Shown here piece after piece: positions 1 through 12,896 of a stretch of 45,000 bases of DNA. How positions within the stretch are numbered: the first letter of the stretch is position 1; each line of letters starts with the position of its first letter. This stretch comes from Chrysomallon squamiferum. Its lineage: Eukaryota > Mollusca > Gastropoda > Neomphalida > Peltospiridae. The stretch is taken from positions 12,454,864-12,499,863 of the forward strand of contig CM022674.1 of the NCBI GenBank assembly GCA_012295275.1, in the 5' to 3' direction. The position numbers were made by a program, and so were the translations under genes. The notes beneath the pieces were generated by a model. The model was not told the DNA's origin, did no database searches, and was given only the letters and a program-made list of their open reading frames with translations.

Positions 1-265
1 GGTGTCGTCTTCAGATTATCTCAGGTGTGTTTTGAGATTAACCTCAAGTGTTTGAAGATAATCTTGGGTGTGTTTGAAGATAATCTCACATGTTTCAGAA
101 TCTCAAATGTTTCAAAATAATCGCAAATGTTTCAAAATAATCTCAGATGTGTTTCAAGATTATTTGAAAAGCAATTCACAGGTATTTAAAATCTTCACAG
201 GTGTGTTTAAGATTACTGACAGGTGTTAAACTGAGGTGTGCTACAAGATTACTGGCAGCTTCCTT
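1..265. repeat. Degenerate minisatellite (caggtgtgtttgaagataatct-type units)
   Basis: Units of roughly 25-30 bp built on variants of ggtgtgtttgaagataatctc repeat about nine times with decay toward the right. The array is cut by the window start. It is presumably intronic; no exon is seen in it. Confidence 0.6.
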
Positions 266-839
266 TTGAAACTTGTGAATTAAACACAAGCACAGACACA
301 CAGACACACACAAACACAGACATATACATTTTTCTCATCATTTATGTTTTCTCAGTAACAAATACACAAATAAACTAAAGAAACAATTCTGATTATATTC
401 AAGTCTATTTAGTAATGTTCATGCATGCCTGCCGTGACCTTAATTTGTTTCTTAAACCAAAAGTCAAAAATATATTTCTTTTTCATCAAGATGGTTAATG
501 CATTAATCAGGATCAAAACAGTTCATTTTTACAAATAAGTATGAATAAATCTTTAAATTCTGTTTACTGTTCATGCATGTCTTTCCTGGCAAAATATACT
601 TGTTGATCTGATTTCTTGTTGGTCAAGACATTTATTTATGTTTAATGGTGAAACATTATATTAATTATTATTAAAAAGAATTCATTATGTTATTTCATAT
701 TGTTTAATTAATCTATATGGCATTGTTCATTTATGCCTCTCCTGGCAAAATATTTCAATAATGCCAAGATTTGTAATATTACCTTTTATTGGTCTGGAAA
801 GCTATTGATGTAAAGATGCAAAAGATATTTAATATATTT
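266..839. other. Intron or upstream sequence without visible features
   Basis: AT-rich sequence with a short CA/GACA tract near 290-325. No open frame with domain character and no convincing exon is seen. The pair catgcctgccgtgac / catgcatgtctttcctggcaaaatat recurs loosely at 420, 570 and 730, a hint of an old repeat. Confidence 0.4.
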
Positions 840-1640
840 TACCATTTCGTATGTGCACATTCATAATTTGATATGTGTATTTTTACAATTTGATGTGCAC
901 AATTTTATCATTTGATATGTGTATTTTTATAATTTGGTATGTACATTTGACCATTTTGTATGTGTATTTTTACAATTTGGTATGTACAATTTACAATTTG
1001 GTATGTTCAATTTACCATTTGGTATGTGTATTTTTACAATTTGGTATGTACAATTTACCATCTGGTATGTGTATTTTTACAATTTGGTATGCACATTTTT
1101 ATCATTTGGTATGTGTCTTTACAATTTGGTATGCACATTTTTACCATTTGTATGTGTATTTTACAATTTTTGCACATTTTTATTATTTGGTATACAATTT
1201 ACAATTTGGTATGTACATTTTTATCATTTGGTATGTGTATTTTTATAATTTGGTATGCACATTTTTATCATTTGGTATGTGTATTTTTATAATTTGGTAT
1301 GCACATTTTTATAATTTGGTATGTGTTTTTATAATTTTGTGTATGCACCATTTTGTATGTGTATTTTTACTATTTGGTATGTGTCTTTTTACAATTTGGT
1401 ATGCACATTTTTATCATTTGGTATGTGTATTTTTACAATTTGGTATGTGTCTTTTTACAATTTGGTATGTGTCTTTTTACAATTTTGTATACACATTTTT
1501 ATTATTTGGTGTGTGTATTTTTACAATTTGGTATACACATTTTTATCATTTGGTATGTGTATTTTTACAATTTGGTATGCACATTTTTATCATTTGGTAT
1601 GTGTATTTTTACAATTTGGTATATGTATGTATATGAATAC
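840..1640. repeat. Minisatellite of about 22-bp units (ttttacaatttggtatgtgta)
   Basis: About 35 units alternate between acaatttggtatgtgta and atcatttggtatgcaca forms. Long open frames in all three plus frames (rich in F, Y, I, W) are by-products of the repeat and not genes. Nearly every unit holds GGTATGT, a good match to a 5' splice site, although no exon adjoins the array. Confidence 0.9.
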
Positions 1641-1689
1641 TTTATTTCACAATTAGGTAAAAATATATTACTCTAGGTTTGGTTAATTT

Positions 1690-1920
1690 GTGTTTTCACA
1701 ATTCATTGTGTGTGTGTGTGTGTGTGCGTGTGTGTGTGTAAGTAAATCTGTCATCTGGTGTATGTATGTGACTTCACAGCTTGGTATGTGTGTTTTCACA
1801 ATTCGGTGTTTACGTATGTGTGTGTGTCTGTCTGTGTCTGTCTGTGTAAGTAAATCTGTCATCTGGTGTATGTATGTGACTTCACAGCTTGGTATGTATG
1901 GTTTCACCATTTGGTGCTGC
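1690..1920. repeat. TG-rich tandem duplication before the SEA exon
   Basis: Two 108-bp copies of a block gtaagtaaatctgtcatctg...cttcacagcttggtatgt, each joined to a TG or TCTG microsatellite. It ends about 40 bp before the first SEA exon. Open frames here come from the CA/TG tracts. Confidence 0.8.
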
Positions 1921-1958
1921 TGATGAAGTTACATCTGACATTTCTGCTGTTAGTTTAG

Positions 1959-2077
1959 TCTGCTTCCATCACTGGCGTTGGCTTCCAGCAGCTGAGAGAA
2001 ACTCTGATTCCTGTGAAATTCCTGGCAGAACCACTCCCTGGAGATGTAATAAACTTATGTAACCAAATCAGACCTGT
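1959..2077 (+). CDS. SEA domain, N-terminal part (exon)
   Basis: The frame contains FQQLRETL and then PLPGDVIN, which align with the helix and the PGD turn of the perlecan SEA domain. An acceptor tttag precedes the start and an in-frame TAG sits just upstream, so the coding part cannot extend further left. The donor cctgt/gtgaat leaves phase 2, and the next exon starts with one base that completes a valine codon. After this join the spacing from PGD to the following F-D-L-G strand is 22 residues, as in vertebrate perlecan. The acceptor choice is uncertain (a CAG 30 nt further in is possible), and the donor is weaker than the others in the gene. Confidence 0.6.
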
Positions 2078-4057
2078 GTGAATAAAAAACTCGATCCGTT
2101 TGTGTGTGAGAACGAAAGAATCGTTGATGTAGGCCACACATTTTAGGAAATTTTTAAAAAGTGAAGTTAAAAATATAATAATAATAAAAAAAAATTAAAT
2201 TAAAAACACTTTAAAAAAAAATTGTTAAAAATTAATGAATATTTATAGATATAAAGATATATAAGGAAGTCTTGAACACTTTAAAATTAACACACATTTA
2301 CTATTACATACATACACAAACACATATACCTATTTATTATAAAGCCACTGTTGTCCATTTAAATTTGAAATTTAACTTTTTAAAAAGTAAATAATAATGA
2401 ACAGTAATATTAATGATTTAAATAAATTCCATATTTTATTTTACTATTTCACTCATTCTTTTAAATTTATATTTAAAAAATCCAATAATAGTAACAACAA
2501 GATGAAGAAAATAAAATCAACATTAAATAAAATTTTATATTCAAAAAAAAAAGTTAGATTCTATATATATTTAAAAACAACCTATTAAATAAAACCCATA
2601 TTTTATGGGGTTTTTCATTATTATATATCTCATATTTATTTTTATTTATGCATGTATGTATTTTGTTTATGTATATTACATTATAGCTAAACAAAAATTA
2701 TAATTTGTTATTCCTTTATATTTTCAATTTAAAGAAAAGAAGGTATATAAAACGTGTATTTGTGTTGTTTTCAGTAAGGGGTCTGTTTTGGTGTCGTTTG
2801 ATCTCGGATCTCAGGGTTATTCAGATCTGGAGGAACTGCGCAGGGTACTGGAAGAGGCAATCAATCAGGGATTCATCGGAGAGTACGAAGTCTCACCAGA
2901 GGATTTCTCATTTAGACCTTTCACACGTAAGTTCACTTTTCATTTAGACCTTTCACATGTAAGTTCACCTTTCATTTAGATCTTTCACATGTAAGTTCAC
3001 CTTTCATTTAGACCTTTCACACGTAAGTTCACTTTTCATTTAGACCTTTCACACGTAAGTTCACCTTTCATTTAGACCTTTCACACGTAAGTTCACTTTT
3101 CATTTAGACCTTTCACGGGTAAGTTCACCTTTCATTTAGACCTTTCACATGTAAGTTCACTTTTCATTTAGACCTTTCACGGGTAAGTTCACCTTTCATT
3201 TAGACCTTTCACACGCAAGTTCACTTTTCATTTAGACCTTTCACATGCAAGTTCACCTTTCATTTAGACCTTTCACAGGTAAGGTCACTTTTCATTTAGA
3301 CCTGTCACATGTAAGTTCACTTTTCATTTAGAACTTTCACAGGTAAGTTCACTTTTCATTTAGACCTTTCACATGTAAGTTCACTTTTCATTTAGACCTT
3401 TCACGGGTAAGTTCACCTTTCATTTAGACCTTTCACAGGTAAGGTCACTTTTCATTTAGACCTGTCACATGTAAGTTCACTTTTCATTTAGAACTTTCAC
3501 AGGTAAGTTCACCTTTCAATTAGACCTTTCACATGTAATTTCACATTTCATTTAGACCTTTCACAAGTAAGTTCACTTTTCATTTAGACCTTTCACATGT
3601 AAGTTCACTTTTCATTTAGACCTTTCACGTGTAAGTTCACTTTTCATTTAGACCTTTTACATATAAGTTCACTTTTCATTTAGACCTTTTACATATAAGT
3701 TCACTTTTCATTTAGACCTTTCACATGTAAGTTCACTTTTCATTTACATTTTCTGAAGTATGTTCAAAATGTAAAGACTTCATAAAGTCAGTTCATATTT
3801 TTGATTTAGATATGTTTTTCATTTTTAATATTTTAAAATATACTTTTTTGTGATAGATTTAACTAAACTAAAAACATAAAAATAAAAAGCTTTTTTAGTG
3901 TTAATATTTTAATGAATTAACTTGATAATTTTTTGAGGTATGGTTCTAATTAATAAACCAAATAGAAGATATAAATTATATTCTTGTTTTAAATATTTAA
4001 AATATTGACCCTATGTACTAAATATTTAAATGACTTTCCTTAATCTTGAGTATTCCA

Positions 4058-4096
<39 letters not shown>

Positions 4097-7000
4097 ATAT
4101 ATTTCTTCATTACTTTTCGTTGATAACAGACTTTTTCAATTAACATTTTAATTTGTTTTAAAATGGTAATCTGATAACAGCTTTCACACACATGTTCATG
4201 TAGCACATTAGTAAATTATATTTTTAATTACCAGGAGAGCCATGTTTTAACATGAGATTCATTATCAACAGTGTAACATATCTCTGATATATCACAGCCT
4301 CTTAGATCATCATAAACGTTAGCCTTTTTTTTTTTATTAGCAAGTGTTTCGTCAAGTAGATACACACACAGTTTATACTTACAGTAAGGGCTGGAACGTG
4401 GCTTTAGTGTATTCAACAGTTTATAAGCTTCAAAGCATTAAAATATCTGTATTTTATTTTTACTTATTTATTTTAATTTATTTATTTATTTATTTTATTA
4501 TTATTATTATTATTCTTATTGTTTTTCTTCTTCTTATTATTTTTTTTATATATTAAGACTTTAATAAATATAAATGTATGTGAAGTTGGTGTCTTTTAAA
4601 AGTAGGGTAATCCATGTTTGTAGAATTCACAAAACAAGATTAATTCATGGTAACAAATATGAAACACAGCTTGCTTTCATCTCAAAGGGAAAGTTATCTA
4701 ATGAAATTGGCTGTTAATTTCTTATTTCAGATGAGTGTATATAAGAGTGAATGAAAGAAAAAGAATGACAGAGATTGACAGAAAGATTTTGATAAAAGAG
4801 GAAGAGATGATTAATAACATTTATCATAAATAAAATTAAGCAAACAAAATAGGAACAGTCAGAACTAAAACAAAAACAAAAAAAAAAAAAAAATGTTCCC
4901 TTCCCTAAAAACCCAGAGAGAGATCAACAAGATAAATTATTTCAAATTACTTTCCTGCTTTAGAAATTATATTTTTTCTTTTTTTTTTCTTCTTTTTTTT
5001 AACAGGACCTAATAAATATTAGCTTTCATTTTCACAACAGAAATGTCCCTAAGAAAACTTAACTACATTGTTGTTGTTTTTGTTGTTATTTTAATTATAT
5101 TTATTTATTTTTTATTTGCACCTTTTTCAGATTTTCCATTGCCTTGTATCTTGAGCAGCTGTTCAGTATATATTTTTTGTTTCACTGGTTCAAATCAATG
5201 AGTAGACATTTTGGATAATTAGACTCTTTTTTTTTTGACATTTTTCATTTTCTTTTATATCAGAATTTTTATTCTGTAATGCGTATACAGGGTAAAACAT
5301 TTTAATCAAACAACTACAATAACTGACAGCAACAACAACAACAACAATAATAATACAATAATAATAATAAAAATAATAAAAAACCTAATAATAATTTTAT
5401 AGTAATAATAAGAAGAAGAAAATTCAGATTAATCTACAGAAATTAGCAATGAAATAAATAGACAAATGTTTTTGAACAAAGGTCAAATAAATTTATTTTT
5501 TCAAAATAAAATTTCAGAGCCTATCACATGTCCCATGACTGTTGGAAGAAAACCCGACCATCTACCCAGGACAGGTCCAAACTCCGCCCACCTTCTGATC
5601 AACAACGCCTTCATCTGCAACGGCACAGTGATCGGGTGGGAGTACTATCGGCTGGTCCCCACCGGCAGGGCGTTTGTGGGGATTTGGCGCCAGGACACAG
5701 AAAGACTGTTTACCTTGCTGAACAAAACTCTGCTTCCTCCAGCTGACGTTGGCAAACACTACATCAAACTGCGGATACCCATCCAGGTCCACCAGGGGGA
5801 CATCATCGGGATATTTTACCCCAGAGACACGCCGAGAACGTCATCGCTAGTGCAACAATAGCCGACGACACTGTCACAGCGTCAGAACTGTTCCAGGATT
5901 ACGTTGTAGAGATGTATGATGACGATGTTACGGTAGGCGTTCCGTTTGATGTGATCAATGCTGGGCTGAAGTACACGAATACGACGTTTGCACTTCAGGC
6001 TCTGATGAAATATCCACCTGTCCTCCCTCCCACAGGTGTGTATTCTGTGTGTCTGTCTGTCTGTCTGTCTGACTGTTTTTAATACAATAATCATAATAAT
6101 GGCATGCAGTTGCATAAATTGTTTTTAATATAATCATAATAATGGTATGCAGTTGTATAAATTGTTTTTAATACAATAATCATTATAATTGTGAATATAC
6201 AATTGTAAAAATAGTTTTTTTTTTATACAATACTATTTAACTTCAGTGACTGTTCCCTTGACAACGTGTAAACCCACTGAATTCCGCTGTGCTGACGGAA
6301 CCTGTGTTAAAGGGGTGTACAGATGTGACAGACAGCTGGACTGCCACGATGGGTCAGATGAACTCGACTGTGGTAAGATTTTCTTTCTGATTTTCTGTAT
6401 ATTTTATAAAATTCAGCATCCTCTTTATCAGGTTTCATGAAAACCCCAATTGATAATGTGTGTTTATTTTCTTTATATTTTTTAGTTATTATTATTATTA
6501 ATTATTTTTATTATTTCTGTTTGTTTGTTTATTTAAAGTATCCCCTCAATTAAAAAAAAACAAAAAAACAAATCTTCAGTAAACGAAATTCAGAGACTCA
6601 GTCTTACATAGCAATTTGCGCTTAATCCAAACCTGCGAACCAAACCAGCATAAACAGAAAACTAGTTTTTTTTTCCACTTGTAAATTATTTTTAGCAGTG
6701 TCAGCCTGGAATTAGGTTCTGTATTGGTACCACTGACTGTGCAGTATAACAAATATCTTGTTTCTCTTTGAATTCTGTTCATCAGCTGTGTTAGTCTATG
6801 TGATAATAAACAGATTCTAATAATTCAGAAATATATAGTGGCTTCTTTTGGAAGATTCAGATTATAAATAGACTGAGGTCACTCTTGTACATTGTATAAA
6901 TAGATACTGAGCAGTAACAAAACACACTCCCACACACAAATATGCTCAGAAATATATAAATTCACATACACATTAGTCATCAGCGATACTGATGCCAAAA

Positions 7001-10000
7001 ATAAGCCTTAATAAATCATAATATGTCTATGCACAGTATACATACACACAACAACCTATTCATATACAAATATATGTTTTCTTCTATGTGTCAGATACTG
7101 CTGATATACAGTTTCATTTGCTATTTAAGACATGAGTTGGCAGTGGGTGCAGTATCAATCACTGGGGTGGGGGTTGTAGGGACTACCCAAGGGGTGTGTA
7201 AATGAATATGAGTCGATGAATGTTTAGGGTCAAAAGGGGAGAATATGAAGAGTAATAGGAACTGAGAAGGAAAATAAATAAAATGCCACTGAGAATCAGT
7301 AATAAAGAAAAAGGGTGAAAATATTATTTTTTGATAATTTATTTTAGATAATATTGATTTATTTATTTATTTGTATATTTGGGAGGGTGTGGGTGAGAGA
7401 TCTGAGATTCCATTAAAAGGTCTGAAACATAATAAATAAATAAAAGCAAAAAATAAATTGATATAAAATGCATACAAAAGTACATAAATCGAAAACAAAA
7501 ATAACAATAACAGCAGCAACAACCACAGAGCAACAGCAGCAGCAGAAGCAAAAAAAAATATAGCAGCAACAGCTACATCTACAACAACAGCAGCAGTAGC
7601 ACCAGCAGCAACAACAACAACAATGCTGAAAGCAAGAAAAAACCAGTAATAATAAAAGAACAAGATATTGTGTTATTCTCACCAAGGGATGTTTTGTCAG
7701 ATAAATGAAATTATTCGCTTACAAAGACCTTTTTATCTCTGTCCAGTGTGTGGGTCACAATGTCCAGCCATGCCTGTGATGGACAAAACTGGACAGAAGA
7801 CATTTATTTAGATTTCAGTGAATAAGTTTATTCATGATCCTGCCCGGCCATTTACACCTGTAATTGTTCACCTGTTGTATTCCCAGGTTGTAAAAAAAAA
7901 AAAAAGAAGAAAATATATGTATGTATATCTGTCACCTTGACTATATTGAAAAATAGTCTGAAGAAACCACAAATGTTTTACAGTGAAGTGGTCAGTAGTG
8001 GAGAAATATTTGTTTAAGCTGCAGATGTTTCATAATAAACTGGACTAGGCTAAGTACATTGGACTATGCTGCACATATTTCACAGTAAATTGGACTAAGC
8101 TGTAAATATTTCACATTAAATTGGGCAAATGCTTTGCATTAAATTGGACTATAGTCCAAATGTTTCACATTAAATTGGACTATTGTGCAAATGTTTTACA
8201 GTAAACTGGACTGTGATGGAAAATGTTTAAGCTATAAATGTTTTAAACTGCATTGACAGGAATGTTATTTTCTTATCACAAACATTTCATTTTGTGAAAA
8301 ACATTTTGTTCAGACTACAAATTGTTACTGCATGTTGGATTATGCTGAACAAGATGGCAGAAATAGCAAATATTTCAAAGCAAGTGTCTAAAATGTTAGT
8401 ATCTCAAAGTAGATTGACTAATGCTGAAAACATTATAACAGAAAATTTTGGCAAAAGAAACTGATCAAACTTCAGATATTTTTACTGCAAATTGTGCTGA
8501 AGAACTGTGAATTCCAGTCATTTTAAAGTAAGAACAAGAATTTACAGAAACCATCAAACTTTAGATTAAATTGAAATATACTAAGAAAAAGACAAAACAA
8601 CAACAGAACTACAAATAATTATGAATACAAATTGGATTAAGCCATCGATGTCATAAATTTCTCACAGTGCATTAGACTGATCCAAAAAGTATTAATTTAA
8701 TGCAGTAATATTTCATAATACATTTCGTTCTGCTAACAGATAGTTAAATTATAAATAAATATTTTACAAAGTCTGTTAATATTTTTATATCAACTGGACA
8801 TTGCCAAAGCTGAGGTAGGATAACTAGATTCTTCACACTGAAAATAATTAAAAGGAAACCGCTTACTGCCAACAATTTGTGTTTTTTGATCATAAAGACA
8901 TTGGACTATGCCAAAAACAAAGCACTGTGAAACGGAAATAGACTCAGCAAAAACACAGAAATAGGCTTGAATATTATAAATATTACGCAGCCATATCTCA
9001 GCTCTGTTTAAAAATAGGATAAATATTTTGGTTTAATAAACAAATTGTCCAATATTTTTTTTTAATTTTTTAATAATTTTTTTTTTTTTTTTTTTTTAAT
9101 ATTCCGAAAAGCCTGTACTGGCGCTATGCCATATAACAAATCTGACTAAATGGAAGAAGCAGATGACTGTAATGTTATGACAGAGGAAAGATACACAGAA
9201 TGATAAAAGCAGATGAGAACTTGTTTGAAACAAGTTCAACACCAGGGTCTGCAGGATGTCAGCTTGTCGGGTTGATTAGTTAATATGCAACAATTTGACA
9301 GCTAAATCATTTTTATCGAAGCGTTTTCTTCTTATTTACAAATGTAAATCTGTCAGTTGGATGTTTTCTCATTTCAACAGTTGGTTTCAAAATTGGAAAA
9401 AAAAAAAAACTGTTGAAGGATATTCTTCATTCAAGGAACTGGATTCATAATTTTGGAAAAAATGACTGTAGATAATTTCTGATTTCAGCAGTTAATTTCA
9501 GATTTGGTAAAAGTGACAAGTGATAATTTTTTTATTCAAGGAAATTTATTTCAGAATTGGAAAATTTTCAGTTACTCAGTAATTCAAGGAATTTTTTTCT
9601 CAAAATTGAAAAAAGAAGAAAAAAAAATTAATAATAATTAATATATTATTGAATGATTTTTATTGAAGAAATTTATTTTACAATCCAAAAATGTTTCAGC
9701 TGGATATTTTTCACTGAGTGAAAATTGTGTAGTGTATAATTCTGTATGAAGTATGCAGTGTGCATAATATTCTGTATACATAATTAGGAAGTGATTTCTG
9801 AATGTGGATAAAAATAACTGAGAAATTTACTAAACAGAATCCTTGTGGACTGTTAGGAATGTGAAAAGTGACAGTATTTCTTATTACAAAATATTTTCAT
9901 TACTGCATTTTCCATGATGATTTGTTCACAGTTTAGAATAACTGCGTCTGAAACTTTGTTCTGAAGAAAACAAGTGTAAAAAAAGAAAGAAAAATTAAAC

Positions 10001-11405
10001 TGTTCTGTTTACAGAGCTAAGTAATAATCATAAATAACAGAAAAAATCGTTAACATGATAAGCAATCAAAGAAATAAAAACCAAATGTATTAAAAATAAA
10101 TAAATACAAAAATAAACAAATAAATAAATAAATCTGTATTTAACAAAAGGTTTAATGAAAAAAGATAGCAAACAAACAGACAACAAAAAACAAAATAAAA
10201 AAGAAAAACAAATTTGTATAAATATCTGGTGCAGTATATGATGTTACTATTTAGTAAAAATTGGAATGGGAAAAAAATGTTGAAAAGAAACTTTATTTGT
10301 TGATATATATTTTTGATAATAAATTTAATTCAAATTTTAATATTAGTAGAGCATGAATATTCAGTGTTTATGAGTGAACAAGAAGAAAATTTGCATAAAA
10401 GGGTGAACAAGAAGAAAAAGTGCATAAATTATGTTAATTTATGTTAATTAGTCTAGTATTGCATGAACATTTAGTAAGTGGCTAAAAGCCAAAACATTTT
10501 ATTTAAAAAAAAAAAAAAAAAAAAAAAAAATTATACTATACTGAACCAGACTGTCAGTGATCATGAAAATGATGATGATGATGATGATGTTGACACTGTT
10601 GCTGATTGCAATGGTTTGTTGTGTCTCTGCAGAAAAACGATGTGGTGAACATGAGTTCCGATGTCGTTCTGGAATGTGTGTTGCAGTACAGCTGAAATGT
10701 AACAACATCAGAGAATGTGACGACGGCAGTGACGAGGAAGACTGTGACGGTAAGTGTGCTTGAACCCTGCTACAATCACTACTAAACAGAATCCTGTCTG
10801 AAACGTGAAAAGTGGAAATCTCCATGACAGTATTTTGTATTACAAAATCTTCTCTATTTGCTATGTTTTTCCATGTTGATTTGTTAGCAGTTTTAAAATA
10901 ACTGCGTCTGAAAGTTTGTCCTGAAGAAAAAAGAAAACTGTTCTGTTTACAGAGCTAAATAATAATCATAAGTAATTGAAAAAAATATCATTAACATTGA
11001 TAACTAATCAAAGCAATAAAATAAATAAATACCAGAAGTATTAAAAATAAATAAATGAATAAATAAATCTCTATTTAACAAAAGGTTTAATGAAAAAAGA
11101 TAGCAACAAACAAACAGACAACAAAAAAAAAAAAAACAAAAACAAATGTGTATAAATATCTGGTGCAGTGTATGATGTTATTCATACGTAAAACTGGAAC
11201 GGGAAAAAAATATTGAAAATAAATTTAACTTGTTGGTATATATTTTGGATACTAAATTTAATTAAAATCTTAATATTAATAGTGTATAAATATTCAGTGC
11301 TTATGAGTGAACAAGAAGAAAAATTGCATAAATTATGAAATTATGTTAATTTATGTTAATTAGTCTAGTACCACATGAACATTTAGTAAATGGTTAAAAG
11401 CCAAA

Positions 11406-11436
<31 letters not shown>

Positions 11437-12865
11437 TATTTTATACTGAACCTCACTGTCAGTGATCATGAAAATGATGAAAATGATGATGATGATGATG
11501 ATGTTGATGTTGACATTGTTGCTAATTGCAATGGTTTGTTGTGTCTCTGCAGAAAAACGATGTGGTGACCATCAATTCCAGTGTCGTTCTGGAATGTGTG
11601 TTGCAATACAGCTGAAATGTAACAACATCAGAGAATGTGATGATGGCAGTGATGAGGAAGATTGTCCAGGTAAGCGTGCTTGAACCCTGTTACATACACA
11701 AAACAAAAAAAAGTGTAAATATTTTTTATTTTTTATTTTTACCTTTGTCTACTTTTATTATTTATCTGTTTACATTCTTTATTTTGTTTTGTTTTGTTTT
11801 GTTTTGTTTTGTTTTGTTTTGTTTTGTTTTAATTTATTTTATTTTATTTTATTTATATACAGGGTGGTCCAAAAGTAGGTGGACAGTAAATGATAACATT
11901 TATTTTGAGATTACATTTGTGAATACAATTATATTTACTAATACAATTATTACATTGACAATTAATTTTTTTTTTGTACAATAATACAACAGCCCTCAAA
12001 TTTTTATTCAACGCAGGTGCTCAAACATTTTTACACAAAGTTTTTGGTAATTAATTTCTTGAAATGCAACTCTTATATAATTTTTCAAAATAAACCCAAC
12101 ACTTCTTGGTTTTCGACTATAAACTTTGTCCTTTAGAAGAAATTAATTGGTGTCAAGTCAGGTGAACACAGATTAAATTTAAATAATTGTAGTTACACAA
12201 TTTTAAATAATATAGCACAAATACTATTGTTATAATGAACATCTTTGTAATACTATAACCCTAACCCACACACTGTGCACCTACTTTTGGACCACCCTGT
12301 ATATTTTCTTATTTATTTCTTTATTCACATAGTTCTTTTATTTTTTTTAATAATTTTATATATATTTAATTTCTTATATATTAATTTTTATTCATTTCTT
12401 TCTTTCGTTTATTTATTTATTTATTTATTTATTCACTTATTTTTTTTATTTATTTATATAAATGTTTGTATGTGTAATTTATTTGTTTGTTTACCAGTGT
12501 TGCAGTGTAGAGAAGGTGAATATCGCTGTATTGACGGTAGTTGTATCAGTGTGCTGCAGCGTTGTGATTCTAGAGCAGACTGCCCCAACGGTGATGATGA
12601 ATACAACTGTCGTAAGTTTTTTATTTTTATTTAATTTGTATCAGTGGTGTTCATTAGTTTATTTATTTATTTATTTATTCTATTTTTTTTATATTTTATT
12701 TATTTATTTATTACTATTTTTTTTATATTTTATTTTTTTATTTATTTATTACTATTTTTTTTATATTTTATTTATTTATTTATTTATTACTATTTTTTTA
12801 TATTTTATTTATTTGTTTTTGTTTTTATTATTTGTTTATTTATTTTATTTATTTTATTTTTTTGT

Positions 12866-12896
<31 letters not shown>

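Larger units (their letters stand above)
9829..11700. repeat. Tandem duplication of a 0.9-kb block carrying LDLa 2 and LDLa 3
   Basis: Left copy about 9829-10775, right copy about 10781-11695. Both start actaaacagaatcc, share a poly-A run, an ATG microsatellite, the acceptor, the LDLa exon and the donor with cgtgcttgaaccctg after it. Differences are scattered substitutions and microsatellite length changes, so this is a fairly recent unequal-crossover event. Confidence 0.9.

Noticed and set aside
875-1676. Several overlapping open frames of 107-253 codons rich in F, Y, I and W.
   Set aside because: All three frames are open because the 22-bp tandem unit lacks stops; there is no domain character and no splice context.
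2397-2588. 63-codon Asn/Lys-rich frame.
   Set aside because: AT-rich intron composition with no domain, no conserved pattern and no splice sites.
2908-3747. Direct repeats of regular spacing that could suggest a CRISPR array.
   Set aside because: Units are contiguous with no unique spacers, contain a splice junction, and the genome is clearly eukaryotic.
7363-7685. Minus-strand frames rich in Leu, Cys, Val.
   Set aside because: They are readings of a CAG/CAA/AAC repeat tract.
12255-12270. Telomere-like aaccctaaccc.
   Set aside because: Fewer than two full units, located at the end of the mariner-like relic; likely chance.
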